Shown here: piece after piece, positions 1 through 9,989 of the stretch | Layout of the letters: each line of letters opens with the position of its first letter | How positions within the stretch are numbered: position 1 is the stretch's first letter | NCBI GenBank assembly: GCA_026874595.1 | Contig: CM049306.1 | Location: 3,178,019 to 3,242,018, forward strand | DNA length: 64,000 nt | Direction of reading: 5' to 3' | From: Sipunculus nudus | Taxonomy: Eukaryota; Annelida; Sipuncula; Golfingiida; Sipunculidae | Notes under the pieces: generated by a model | Databases searched by the model: none | The model's input: the letters and a program-made list of their open reading frames with translations, nothing else | What the model was told of the DNA's origin: nothing | Translations under genes and position numbers: made by a program

Positions 1-1749
1 TTAAGAGAAATTATCCAAGAGGCAAGCCCTCTCAAGTTTGTTTAAATGGTTTGTGTTTGATGTGGTACGTGAATTTGAACTTTGTCTTTTGGCCTAATAA
101 GCATACTGACAAAGTATTCTCAGAAATGACTGCAGCTAGCATCACTAAGTATTGTGCAAACATTAGTCACATGACTCATATCTGAAATTGCTGCATTTGA
201 GGCGCCACCTACATTGACCTGTTCTTTATGGGCAAAAACCTCATAATTTTAGCCTCTTTCAGCTTAAAAATGTTAATGATGAAACTTTCAAGTTGAATCG
301 TACAATTTTTCACAATAGTTATCCTAGGACATGGTTCTTTCAATCATATAAGAATAGATTGAGTTTGTTGATTTTTGGTAGTCATGAAAAACTTAAGTTG
401 GTCTTATGGCCATTATTAAGTCTATTTCAAACTGAGGACAGCAATAGTCTTCTTCTACAAAATTGTTGTTTCAATTATAACTCCTGTAACATTGCACAAA
501 AATTATTCTTGAGTGGCCTTTGTTCAAGTTTACTTGAAAGATTTTTGGCAGGAATATTGGAACTTTAACAATGAAAGGACTGCATCTTTTATTATTCTAT
601 ATATTTTGATAAAAAGTCTTATGAATATGTCAGCTATAAAGGAGCACTTTAGCCAAAGTCTTTCAGTATATGTAAACACATTTACCAACAGGCTAAGATT
701 GTGTCTGTATCTATAAATAGGTTGAGAAACTGCCAACTGTTTCAGATTTGGCAACAGGTCAAGAGTTCAATCAGGCACAAGGCATGTGATCACCTCAGGG
801 GTGTCATGTGTACACCTCATGGGCACTATATGCATGTGATCACCTCATGGGTAGCCCCTCAGAGCTGCATATGGAGCCAACCTGTGAGCTTATGCAATGG
901 TGTGGCTACTATTTCAGATTTGGCAACAGGCCAAAGGTCAGTCTGGATCTATTTGTAGCTTCGGCAGACTGCCAACTGTATCAGATTAGGCAACAGGTCA
1001 AGAGTTCACTCAGTGCAGCCAGTTATAGGTCAAGAGCTGACTCAGTGCAAGAGCTGCATTCTATTTATAGCTTTAGCAGACAGCCCACTGCATCAGATTT
1101 AGCACCAAATTTCAGCCTGGATCAATTAATAGCTTTGGCAGACTGCCAACTGTGTCAGATATGCAGCAGGTCAAGAGTTCACTCAGTGCAACCAGGTACA
1201 GGTCAAAAGTTCACTCAATCTAGCAAGGTGCAGGTCAAAAGTTCACTCAGTGCAGTAGCTTCAGCCAGCAATTTGTTACAGTTCACTCAGGGCAACTGCC
1301 TTTCTCACCTAAGCCTGGTCAGCCCAGTGCATCAAACTCAAGGTAAGTTTGATGTATTGGCCTAATATTTTGACCTATCTATGTGTCTTGGATGGCTTTC
1401 TCATTCACAAGACAGGTGTCGCAACCTACAATAATTTTTGCACAGTGTATGTTCCTGCTTATTTCTTAGGAGGGGTTAAATATGTCAGCCTGAAATTGGA
1501 CATGTGTACATCTCTGATAGCTTTATCAATACAGGCCTGGTGGTGCCAGCTACAATCATTTTTGTGTTGTGTGCACCCATGCCAGAATTTCAGCAGTGAT
1601 GTTTCTGTAATCGGTTCTTGTTCAAAATGTTTTGTACTTGCACTGTTCATTTACGTTACACATGTACTTAAAAAGCAATGGTCCAGCACTGAAGCACTAG
1701 ACCTGTTGTTTATCCCATTGTACAGGTTGCATTAGGCCTGTAGGCCCTG
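1..1749 (+). mobile_element. Helitron-like element, family F, copy 1 (left part outside window)
   Basis: This shares most of its length with 47810-49253: the same opening (CTCAAGTTTGTTYAAATGG), the same GGYAAGAGTTCAyTCAGTGC repeats, and the same 3' end, a GGCCTGTAGGCC hairpin followed by C(T)TGTTT. It lies in intron 2 of the ARL gene. Apparent reading frames inside it (for example 808-1365) arise from its short internal repeats and carry no known protein motif. Confidence 0.6.
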
Positions 1750-1997
1750 TTTAAATTTTATTTCCACATTAAAAGCCACCATAGGCAACCACTTACCCTT
1801 GTGGGTTAACTGTTTCACTATCAGACAAAATACAGCAGACTAATATTCCTTTTTGCCCCATCAAATTCACTATTTTCACAGATTTGAGGAATTTACTCAT
1901 ATTCACTGACTTTCCCCTAACTGGAGAAAAGAAAACTGCTTTTCCAGGTTTATCCTGATTTCTGTGGAGCTGGGAACCCTAAATTGAAATGACTTAC
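1750..1997. other. ARL intron 2, unique-looking DNA
   Basis: Between the end of repeat F1 and the exon donor. No exon-like reading frame with ARL motifs (I-G-G, N-K-x-D) is visible on the minus strand. Confidence 0.5.
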
Positions 1998-2169
1998 TTT
2001 CCCAGATATTGAAGTTTTTGCCGTCTGTGTTGACACACATGACATTGAAGCCCTCTGTTGGTTTTGGAGTCTCTCTGACTTCTTGCTGCCTCAGTCCTGA
2101 CAGGATGCTCGTCTTCCCAGCTCCATCCAAACCTAGCACCAAAATCCTCTTCTCTGGAATGTCTTCTGA
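1998..2169 (-). CDS. ARL9: ARF-like GTPase (ARL9/ARL10 type), exon 2 with P-loop
   Basis: This internal exon is bounded by a good acceptor (TTTTGCTTTTCAG, just above 2169) and a good donor (GTAAGTC, complement of 1991-1997). It is 172 bp, enters in phase 0 and leaves in phase 1. It encodes SEDIPEKRILVLGLDGAGKT followed by about 37 residues that include the switch I region. The P-loop is GLDGAGKT/S, and PTEGFNVMCVNT carries the switch I threonine and the glycine-phenylalanine pair typical of ARF/ARL proteins. The exon breaks at GAA A, so the next exon should restore the E-I-G-G segment that replaces the canonical W-D-x-G-G. The pattern V/M-C-x-N-T is closer to ARL9 than to ARL10, though orthology is not proven. 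Switch II, NKxD and the C-terminus are not found between 1 and 1997 and presumably lie outside the window. The gene is therefore partial here. Confidence 0.85.
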
Positions 2170-2190
2170 CTGAAAAGCAAAACAGAGTTA

Positions 2191-4079
2191 GACCTGGCAT
2201 TATAGGCAGAACACAGACAGATTAAGCATTATAGGCAAGACACAGGAAGACCTGGCATTATAGGCATGACACAGGCAGACCTGGCATTACAGTCAGGACA
2301 CAGGAAGACTTGGCATTAAAGGCAGGACACAGGAAGACCTGGCATTATAGAGAGGACACAGGAAGACCTGCCATTACAGCCAGGACACAGGTAGACTTGG
2401 CATTAAAGGCAGGACACAGGAAGACCTGGCATTATAGAGAGGACACAGGAAGACCTGCCATTACAGGCAGGACACAGAAAGACCTGGCATTATAGGCAGG
2501 ACACAATAAGACCTGGCATTAAAGCCAGGACATAGGAAGACCTGGCATTATAGCCAGGACACAGAAAGACTTGGCATTAAATCCAGGACCCAGGAAGACC
2601 TGGCATTATAGCCAGGACACAGGAAGACCTGCATTATAGGCAGGACACAAAAAGACCTGGCATTATAGCCAGGACACAGGAAGACCTGGCATTATAGCCA
2701 GAACACAGAAAGACCTGGTATTACAGCCAGAACACAGGAAGACCTGGCATTATAGGCAGGACCCAATAAGACCTGGCATTAAAGCCAGGACATAGGAAGA
2801 CCTGGCATTATAGCCAGGACACAGAAAGACTTGGCATTAAAGCCAGGACCCAGGAAGACCTGGCATTATAGCCAGGACACAGGAAGACCTGGCATTATAG
2901 CCAGAACACAGGAAGACCTGGCATAACAGTCAGAACACAGGAAGACCTGGCATTATAGGCAAGACACAGGAAGACCTGGCATTATAGCCAGGACACAGGA
3001 AGACCTGGCATTAAAGCCAGGACACAGGAAGACCTGGCATTAAAGCCAGGACATAGGAAGACCTGGCATTATTGCCAGAACACAGGATGACCTTGAATTA
3101 TAGACAGGACACAGAAGACCAGGCATTATAGGCAGGACACAGGAGGACTGTGTATTTCAGCCAGAACACAGGAAGACCTGGCATTACAGACAGGACACAG
3201 GAAGACCAGCCATTATAAACAGGACACAGGTAGACAAGGCATTATAGGCAGGACACAGTAAGACCTGGCATTATAGCCAAACACAGGTAGTCCTGACATT
3301 ATAGCCAGAACACAGGATGACCAGGCATTATAGACAGGACACAGTAAGACCTGGCATTATAGCCAGAACACAGGTAGTCCTGACATTATAGCCAGAACAC
3401 AGGATGACCAGGCATTATAGACAGGACACAAAAAGACCTGGAATTATAGGCAGAACACAGGACGATCTGGCATTACAGCCAGAACACAATAAGACCTGGC
3501 ATTATAGCCAAAACACAGAAAGACCTGGCATTATAGGCAGGACACAGGAAGACTGTGTATTATAGGCAGGACACAGGAAGACCTGGCATTATATAGGCAG
3601 GACACAGGAAGACCAGGCATTATAGGCAGGACACAAGAAGACCTGATATTACAGGCAGGACACAGGAAGACCTGGCATTATAGTCAGAACAGAGGAAGAC
3701 TTTGCATTGTAGGCAGGACAAAGGAAGACCTGGCATTATAGGCAGGACACAGGAAGACCTGGCATTATAGCCAGGACACAGGAAGACCTGGCATTATAGC
3801 CAGGACACAGGAAGACCTGGCATTATAGGCAGGACACAGGAAGACCTGGCATTATAGCCAGGACACAGGAAGACCTTGCATTATAGCTAGAACACAGGAA
3901 GACCTGGCATTATAGCCAGAACACAGGAAGACCTGGCATTATAGCCAGGACACAGGAAGACCTCGCATTATAGGCAGGACACAGGAAGACCTGGCATTAT
4001 AGGCAGGACACAGGAAGATATGATATTACAAGCAGCACATAGGGCGACCTTGCATTATAGGCAGGACATGGGATGCCCT
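2191..4079. repeat. 29-bp minisatellite in ARL intron 1, about 65 copies
   Basis: The unit is GACCTGGCATTATAG(C/G)CAGG plus ACACAGGAA, 29 bases, repeated with point changes for nearly 1.9 kb. It starts about 20 bases upstream (in the gene's sense) of the exon 2 acceptor. A 61-residue open frame at 2310-2495 is just the repeat read through and is not a gene. Confidence 0.95.
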
Positions 4080-4087
4080 GACGCTGT

Positions 4088-4421
4088 CAAAATTGAATTT
4101 TTTTTTAAGCACTCGGCAAAAATTAGTGAACTGGTGTGACCTTGCGCTCTGAACACATTCACAAAAGGAATTTTATCATCTGAATGCCAAGTTTTGTAGG
4201 TGGTATTCCAATTCAACAGAAGCATAGCTCACAGGATATGGGAAATCAGAGACCTAATTTCAGGTTTACAAAGAGATATTTCATAGACCTTCCTGGATGT
4301 CAAGTTAGAAGATTCTAGGTCCAGTTTTTAAGATTTTTTTCTTGTTAAGGGATGGACAGACAGACAGACGAAGGACAAAGAGTGATCACTATAGCTCAGA
4401 TGACTTTCAGTCAGCTGAGCT
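4088..4421 (-). mobile_element. Helitron-like element, family B, 5'-terminal fragment
   Basis: The right edge at 4389-4421 is CTATAGCTCAGATGACTTTC then AGTCAGCTGAGCT, the same palindromic terminus as at 15713-15746. The inner part shares core phrases with the 12092-15747 copy (GGATATGGG, AGACCTAATTTCAGGTTT, GATGTCAAGTTAGAAGATTC). The other end is missing. Confidence 0.6.
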
Positions 4422-5171
4422 AAAAAGCAGCTTCAGCTTTATAAATAATTCAGATTGTAGTTCAGGTTAAGGTCATCTGACTTGTATCTATATTTGTGAG
4501 TTTTTTTTGTTTCATATATAAGATAATATACAGCATGCAAAGCGTACCAGTAGCTGTATCAATGTAGCGTATTGATATGTAACGATATATAGATTTGATA
4601 TAGCCCTATGTGGCACAGTGAGCAATAACACCAAATGTTTAACCCAGTCAGTTCAGGCATCTCCAGATTGACAGGTGTTATGGCCCAGGTGATGCAAGAA
4701 CTTTGACGCCCTATGATCACACCCAGTCCACTTGTTTTCACACTCATGTACAGGAGTAAGCCAATGTCTTCATGACAATATTTTGGCAGGTACCAATTTT
4801 TTTCAATGGGAAGTTCTTAGTTATTTTTTCATGTTTATTCAACAAGCTTTAAATGTCATTAGGCCCCCTCAAGTAGATGAAAATCACCAGAACCAACTTT
4901 TGAACAGTGAAATTGTACTTAAGTGGCATTTACCTGCCTACATTTAATTTTTTTGGTATGACTGTAGTATAACTCATGCACCTCCCTGCGGCAGACACTT
5001 CTGTGGACAGAAAACATTCTAAGTCTAGCTGCTTTATTTGAATTTTGCCACTTATTTTTATCTGCCTCTTACTTCTCCATTACATGAATCTTAAACATAT
5101 TGTCCATCCATATACACTCATCACCTTGTCGAGACACTGCATGAGTGATCCTCCAGTCACTCCTAATTTTT
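4422..5171. other. intronic DNA, no feature recognised
   Basis: AT-rich sequence inside ARL intron 1. Reading frames of 60-90 residues occur but lack splice support or motifs. Confidence 0.4.
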
Positions 5172-6343
5172 ATGCCCCCGCCACAAAGTGGCCGGGGCAT
5201 ATAGTTTTACCCATGTCTGTCCTTCAGTCATTCCGTCCTTCTGAAATCAAACAGTTGTACAGACTTTTTAGCAATGCCTGCAGATATTGGCCTGATTTTT
5301 GGTGTGTGGGCAGATAATGACCAGTTACAGATTGAGTTCACGTTTCGTCACGGTTGACCTACTTTGGATTGTTTTACGGCTCCTAAACATAGAAATTTTC
5401 ATGAAAAAATATAAATTTTCATGACAAATGTACATGTACAGCCGTTTTTAGCCCTCAGCACATAGGCTGATGGGCTATTGTCATCACCCAAGCTGTCCGT
5501 CCGTCTGGCATCCGTCATCCGCGTCTGTTAACTTTTACCTTGTGAGCGGGATATCTCTAAAAGGATTCACCGTTGGAAATTTATATCATCAGTGAAGATG
5601 TATATCGATAAAATCTCAGTAAAGTTTGAAGATGGGTGACCTTGACCCATTTTTCTACATTTTTGAGCTGATTATAGAAAAACACTCAGAAGCTTATATC
5701 TCAGGAACCATTGTGTGGATTTTCACAAAACTTACTATGATCATTGGGACTGATGGTCTGTCCGTGCTGCACAGTTTTGGTGGCGCCACCTGCAATTTCT
5801 GATTTTTTAATGAATTTTTATCAGATTTTTCAATGTTGGCCTTTTGTGCAGGATATCTCCAAAGGTATTTAACACAGGAACTTCATTTCTTCAGTGCTGA
5901 TGCATGATATTTACAAAATCTTGGTCAAGTTCAAAGATGGGTGATCTTGACCTATTTTCAAGGTCACTGAGCTTAGTATAGAAAAAAACTTAGGAGCTTA
6001 TTTCTCAGGAAGCATTTGGTGGATTGTTATGAAACATGGTACATACCTCTCCAATTTAAATTTATAACTGATTATCAGCTTTTGCTAATATTCTAGTTTT
6101 ACAATGCAATGCTTACAGATACTTGCCTAATGTTTGCACATGTATGGACTTTTTTTCACAATGCCTGCAGATACTGGCCTGATTTTTGGTGTGTTGCTTG
6201 ATAATGACCCGTTACAGATTGAGTTTGAATTTTGCCCTTGTTGACCTACTTTTGACCATACGACACCTCCTGAACTACAAAATTTAACAAATGTTTCTAA
6301 TTTGCCCCAGGCGGGGGCATTCGTGTCATTCCGACACATCTAG
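5172..6343 (+). mobile_element. Helitron-like element, family C, copy 1, with nested family D
   Basis: It begins at the palindrome ATGCCCCCGCCACAAAGTGG then CCGGGGCAT and ends with the hairpin GTGTCATTCCGACAC followed by ATCTAG. It carries only a few of the ~180-bp core units seen in copies 2 and 3, but the same distinctive last unit (GTGTTGCTTGATAATGACCC). Inserted between T residues (left flank TTTTT, right flank TTATAT). Interrupted at 5460-6096 by another element. Confidence 0.7.
5460..6096 (+). mobile_element. Helitron-like element, family D, nested in family C copy 1
   Basis: It opens with an imperfect palindrome (AGCCCTCAGC ... GGCTGATGGGCT) and GTCCGTCCGTCTGG. It contains two diverged ~250-base core units around TATCTC(T/C)(A)AA and TCAGGAA, and a GGTGGCGCCACC palindrome at 5779-5790. 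It ends with a weak stem (CTGATTATCAG) and CTAG before TTTT. The flanking family C sequence resumes as GCCGTTTTT | TTTTACAATGC, consistent with insertion between T residues. Confidence 0.55.
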
Positions 6344-6389
6344 TTATATGAGGCTTTAATGCGGATTATTTGTACTTCTTATTGATATA

Positions 6390-7882
6390 GAGTAAGGGGG
6401 GGTATTATCGGACACTTTTGGCTTCGTCTGCTTACCGTCCCATGACTAATCAAAACAACGCTGGTTTCCGGGTATCATTTCAAACCTCACGAACAGGAGA
6501 TCTTTTTAAGACTAAACATGTCAAGGTCAAGCGCCCTCTAGTACAAAAAATTTGCAAGAGAAGCCGCGGAGGTTCACCTGGGTAATATCGGACACCACCC
6601 GGGTAATATCGGACACCGGGCTAAACGGCGATACCTTGTGCAGGGGTTGACCGTTATATCATGGAAAACTGACGTTGACAGCTGGCACAGACGCAATAAC
6701 AAGCACAAAAAGTATGGTTTTATGGGAAAACATTGTCAAATCTTTCATTTGATCAGTTTTTCTACCAATGGTAACCCGTGGATGAGCCGTGTTTGTGGGT
6801 TTCTTCTATGGACCTTGGTGCGAGATCGTGACTGGCAAAGTGCCAGACGATTCGTCACAGAAAGGCTGTTCTCGAGGACAGCGGAAATTTGCAAACTAAA
6901 ATGTTTTAAGCTGTCATTTTGTATAAAATGTCAATATTTACTAACACCCTAGATTAAATGCCGATGTAATATGTGTATTTTCCCAGTATATAATCAATAA
7001 TACCTTTATTTCTGGTAATTCTAAAATACATTGAAGACTTCTGTTATGGTATGGGTAAGATGCATGCAAAATGCCAGAACTTATAGTTTTACCCTATATG
7101 AATATAAAGTGATCATCTAAATGCAAAAAGGCAAATTAACATTATTATATGCTAAAATAATAATATATAAGTATAACATTTTAATATTTGCTATTTTTTT
7201 CAGTAAACTGTTCAGTTATAAAAGGTGCATTCAAGCAGATATATATAGCAAATATGTGACATTATGACCCCGTGTACTATGAACTTATATACAGTCGTTC
7301 TGCTATAAAAATAACTCCAAATATCATTACAATTAATCATATTTGCTTTAGAGGCAATGTGTCTTTGTTTATCCTTCAAAGAGCCCCTTATAATGATTGC
7401 CAGTTTCCATGGTGCCGAGTGTCCGATATTACCCAGGTTCCTTTTTGGCCACCCGGGTAATATCGGACACTTAACAAATAACAGTAAATTTTAAAATATC
7501 TTTGTTTCTAGTCAAGCAAAATGCTATGTATGAAAAATAAACAGTCTGACGGTGATATAAACTGATCAACAGGTCATGACATCGCGTCTGACTGTCAAAA
7601 CTTGACCTAGTCTTGGGGTCACGCCGATCACGTGTGTCGTGCCTGAACTTTCCAGGAAGGCTGAGACCGGTCATTGGTTCCATGGAAGCCGTGTTAAACC
7701 AATAAAAAATGACCTTTTATTTAATTTTTGGCAGTATTTAACGGAAGTTGTAAACAAAACAAATCATAAACTTTCATTTGTCGCGTGCTGTCGGTCGGGA
7801 TTACCAAAAATGACCATTTCTTGAGGATTTATAGGCAAGTGTCCGATATTACCCGGGTGTCCGATATTTGCCGGGTTTACTC
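6390..7882. mobile_element. 1.49-kb TA-flanked TIR element with ATCGGACAC motifs
   Basis: The left end GAGTAAGGGGGGGTATTATC and the reverse complement of the right end (GAGTAAACCCGGCAAATATC) match imperfectly as terminal inverted repeats, and a TA dinucleotide sits at each junction (6388-6389, 7883-7884). The motif TATCGGACAC occurs seven times in both orientations, near 6404, 6587, 6603, 7420, 7454, 7840 and 7858. A 104-residue open frame at 6638-6952 has no transposase motif I recognise, so the copy looks non-autonomous. Confidence 0.6.
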
Positions 7883-8154
7883 TAACCATTGTGCTGATAG
7901 CCTCCGCCATCATGTTTAGCCTCTGTGTACAACGACCAATCGAGGACACTTCCAATTTAGGTCAGCAGCAGTTGGTTCAGAACTGGACACAATCTAGCAT
8001 GATTAGAACACACTCGTACTTTATTTTATCTGAGCTCAATTAAATCCGGCCAGAATCAGTCAATTTAGCCTGTGCCGGTTCAGTTCTCCGCATAGTCTCG
8101 AATACCCAGACAGATCTTGGTTATTGCGAAAGACAAAAAGTCAAGAGATACAAC
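7883..8154. other. start of ARL intron 1
   Basis: Sequence between the TA-flanked element and the exon 1 donor. Nothing else recognised. Confidence 0.5.
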
Positions 8155-8304
8155 CTTGGACGTGTCTTCAAACCCCTCGTCTCTGTTTTCTAGCCTTCTC
8201 TTGTCGATGTACTTCTTCACAGCATATGTACACACACCGACGGCGACCACGCCTGCCCCGACACACAGAGCTGTCTTACCCCAGGACCAGCTTGGGGACT
8301 CCAT
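8155..8304 (-). CDS. ARL9: ARF-like GTPase (ARL9/ARL10 type), coding exon 1
   Basis: This exon encodes the N-terminal 50 residues of an ARF-like small GTPase. The start ATG (complement of 8302-8304) has a strong context, with A at -3 and G at +4. After about ten polar residues comes a hydrophobic stretch, roughly residues 11-29 (TALCVGAGVVAVGVCTYAV), then a basic segment (KKYIDKRR) and an acidic linker. This reads as a single N-terminal membrane anchor, which is what ARL10 has in place of the usual N-myristoylated ARF helix. The exon ends after TCC AAG in phase 0, at a GTTGTA donor that is usable but weak. It joins in frame to the P-loop exon at 1998-2169, about 6.0 kb away. An in-frame TTG lies upstream at 8313, but the ATG is preferred. 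The pairing of exons is inference from phase, strand and family architecture; a transcript would settle it. Confidence 0.72.
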
Positions 8305-8483
8305 GTTGAACAACCATAACCATGGAAAACTAAGACCGGAATTCGATTTTGGAAAAGAATTTTAAACCGACTGTTGCTTTTCCACCAGTTTTATCGTACT
8401 GTAAGATTCATAATTGTGTACATGCGATTAAAAGCAAATTTACAAATAGAATTTATGTTAAAGATAAAAAACCTGTGATTTTG
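8305..8483 (-). promoter_or_regulatory. ARL 5' UTR/promoter-side region with short overlapping uORF
   Basis: Just upstream of the ARL ATG lies an earlier ATG in another frame (complement near 8321-8323, context CCATGG) that opens a ~16-codon frame overlapping the true start and stopping at the TAA in GGGGTAAGAC. If transcribed, it would be an upstream ORF. No TATA box is evident before the transposon boundary at 8484. Confidence 0.3.
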
Positions 8484-8734
8484 AGGCTGTGTGTAAAACC
8501 CGGACGCCGGACGTCGGACGCCGATTTTACAAAAATCGATATATTTTAATAACTACTCATCAAATACCTATAAAATTCCACATGGCCATTGTCCGTATAT
8601 AGATCTTTGATCATACAGTATAACGTGAATAAATATATGGACTAACTATAATTATATTTAAAAAATTGAGCTTGAAACATTCAATAAATAAATAAATTAA
8701 TATTCAATATTAAATATTTACGTCTCCCAGTTCT

Positions 8735-8737
<3 letters not shown>

Positions 8738-8774
<37 letters not shown>

Positions 8775-8785
8775 TATATATATAT
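8738..8785. repeat. (AT)n microsatellite
   Basis: Uninterrupted TA dinucleotides with one short break, inside the left arm of the 8484-11260 element. Confidence 0.95.
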
Positions 8786-9972
8786 GTCAAGGCCCAGATT
8801 AGAATCTGGTCCAATTTAAAACTGGGCCAGCGCCCAGATCAAAATTTTAATTTGGACCGGCCCTGATCAAAATTCTGATCTGGGCCAGACCAGTTTTAAA
8901 CTGGGCCAGACCAGATTAAAATTTTGATCTGGGCTAGTCCAGATTAAAATCCTGTGGTGAAGACTTTAGGATTTAAATCTGGTCTGAACTGATTTTAAAC
9001 TGGGCCAGCCCAGATTAGAATTTTGATCTGGGCCGGTCAAGTTAACAATCCTGTGGTGGACTGATTTTAAACTGGACCGGCCCAGATTAGAATTTTGATC
9101 TGGGCTAGTCATGATTACAATCCTGTGTTGGACTGATTTTAGAATAGGCCTAACCAGATCAGAATCCTAATCTTAGACTAGCTTGATCTTTGTCATCTTA
9201 AATCAGATAATACAGTTTCCTTTTAATTCCAGGTACACCATCACATAATGAACAAGATCATTTAAAATATTTAGTGAGGAAAAAGCTAACAAACAAATGT
9301 AATGGGCTTCTTTGGTTTCATCCATTCTTCAAGTATGCAAGTTCACATCAACTTCACCTAAACCAACTACCATAATTAATCACAGTTTAGAATATGTGTC
9401 AGTTCTGAGACGTCTACTTGACTCAATATAATAAATTTCAACTTAACTGAGATAATTAATTTTCTGTCCTGAATATCAAAATTACATGTGTAATACATGC
9501 ATAATAAAATACCAGCTTTACTCATTTATAAGTGAACTAAAGTAATTTATCAGTCTTGATGCTCATTTGGGTTAATTCAGAGGGTGACAAACATGGTGGA
9601 GTTTTCACTTTGCAGTTAATAACTTAAAAAAGCTAATCTATTAACTGATAACCAATCTATATTGAAGATAGTTAAATGCTGCAATACAAATATTCTCTAC
9701 CTTCAATAGTTAAAATGCTGAGTTGGTGAATATTGTTCCTACTGTTCTATCTATTACACATTATGATCATGTTAATAATTTACACAGATTAGCAAATATC
9801 AACCTAATTTATGTACACTAGATATATATTTTTCTGTTTGCTAAATTTTAGTCACCTTATTTCAGTGTCTTAAGTTCGAGTATCTTAATAGATGTTTCAG
9901 GGCCTTTTTCCTTAATATGTAGTATGTTATAAGGTCTAGGTCCAATGTTACAATATGTGCAAATTTTTAATT

Positions 9973-9989
9973 GGGGGGGGGGGGGGGGA
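9973..9989. repeat. poly-G tract
   Basis: A run of about 15-17 G in the AT-rich centre of the 8484-11260 element. Exact length may be affected by sequencing. Confidence 0.9.

Noticed and set aside
808-1365. 185-residue frame near the left edge
   Set aside because: Falls within repeat F1, whose second copy does not preserve the frame; composition reflects repeated GTCAAGAGTTCACTCAGTGC.
1-1997. Third exon of the ARL gene
   Set aside because: No minus-strand segment with acceptor, I-G-G start and N-K-x-D motif is present; this stretch is repeat F and short intronic DNA.
2191-4079. CRISPR-like array
   Set aside because: Repeats are directly adjacent with no unique spacers and the genome is eukaryotic; it is a minisatellite. 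The same applies to the other tandem arrays.
6638-6952. 104-residue frame inside the TA-flanked element as a transposase remnant
   Set aside because: No DDE-type spacing or helix-turn-helix motif can be seen; kept only as a comment on the element.
8305-8313. TTG at 8313 as the ARL start, adding three residues
   Set aside because: The ATG at 8302-8304 has a strong context and nuclear animal genes rarely start at TTG.
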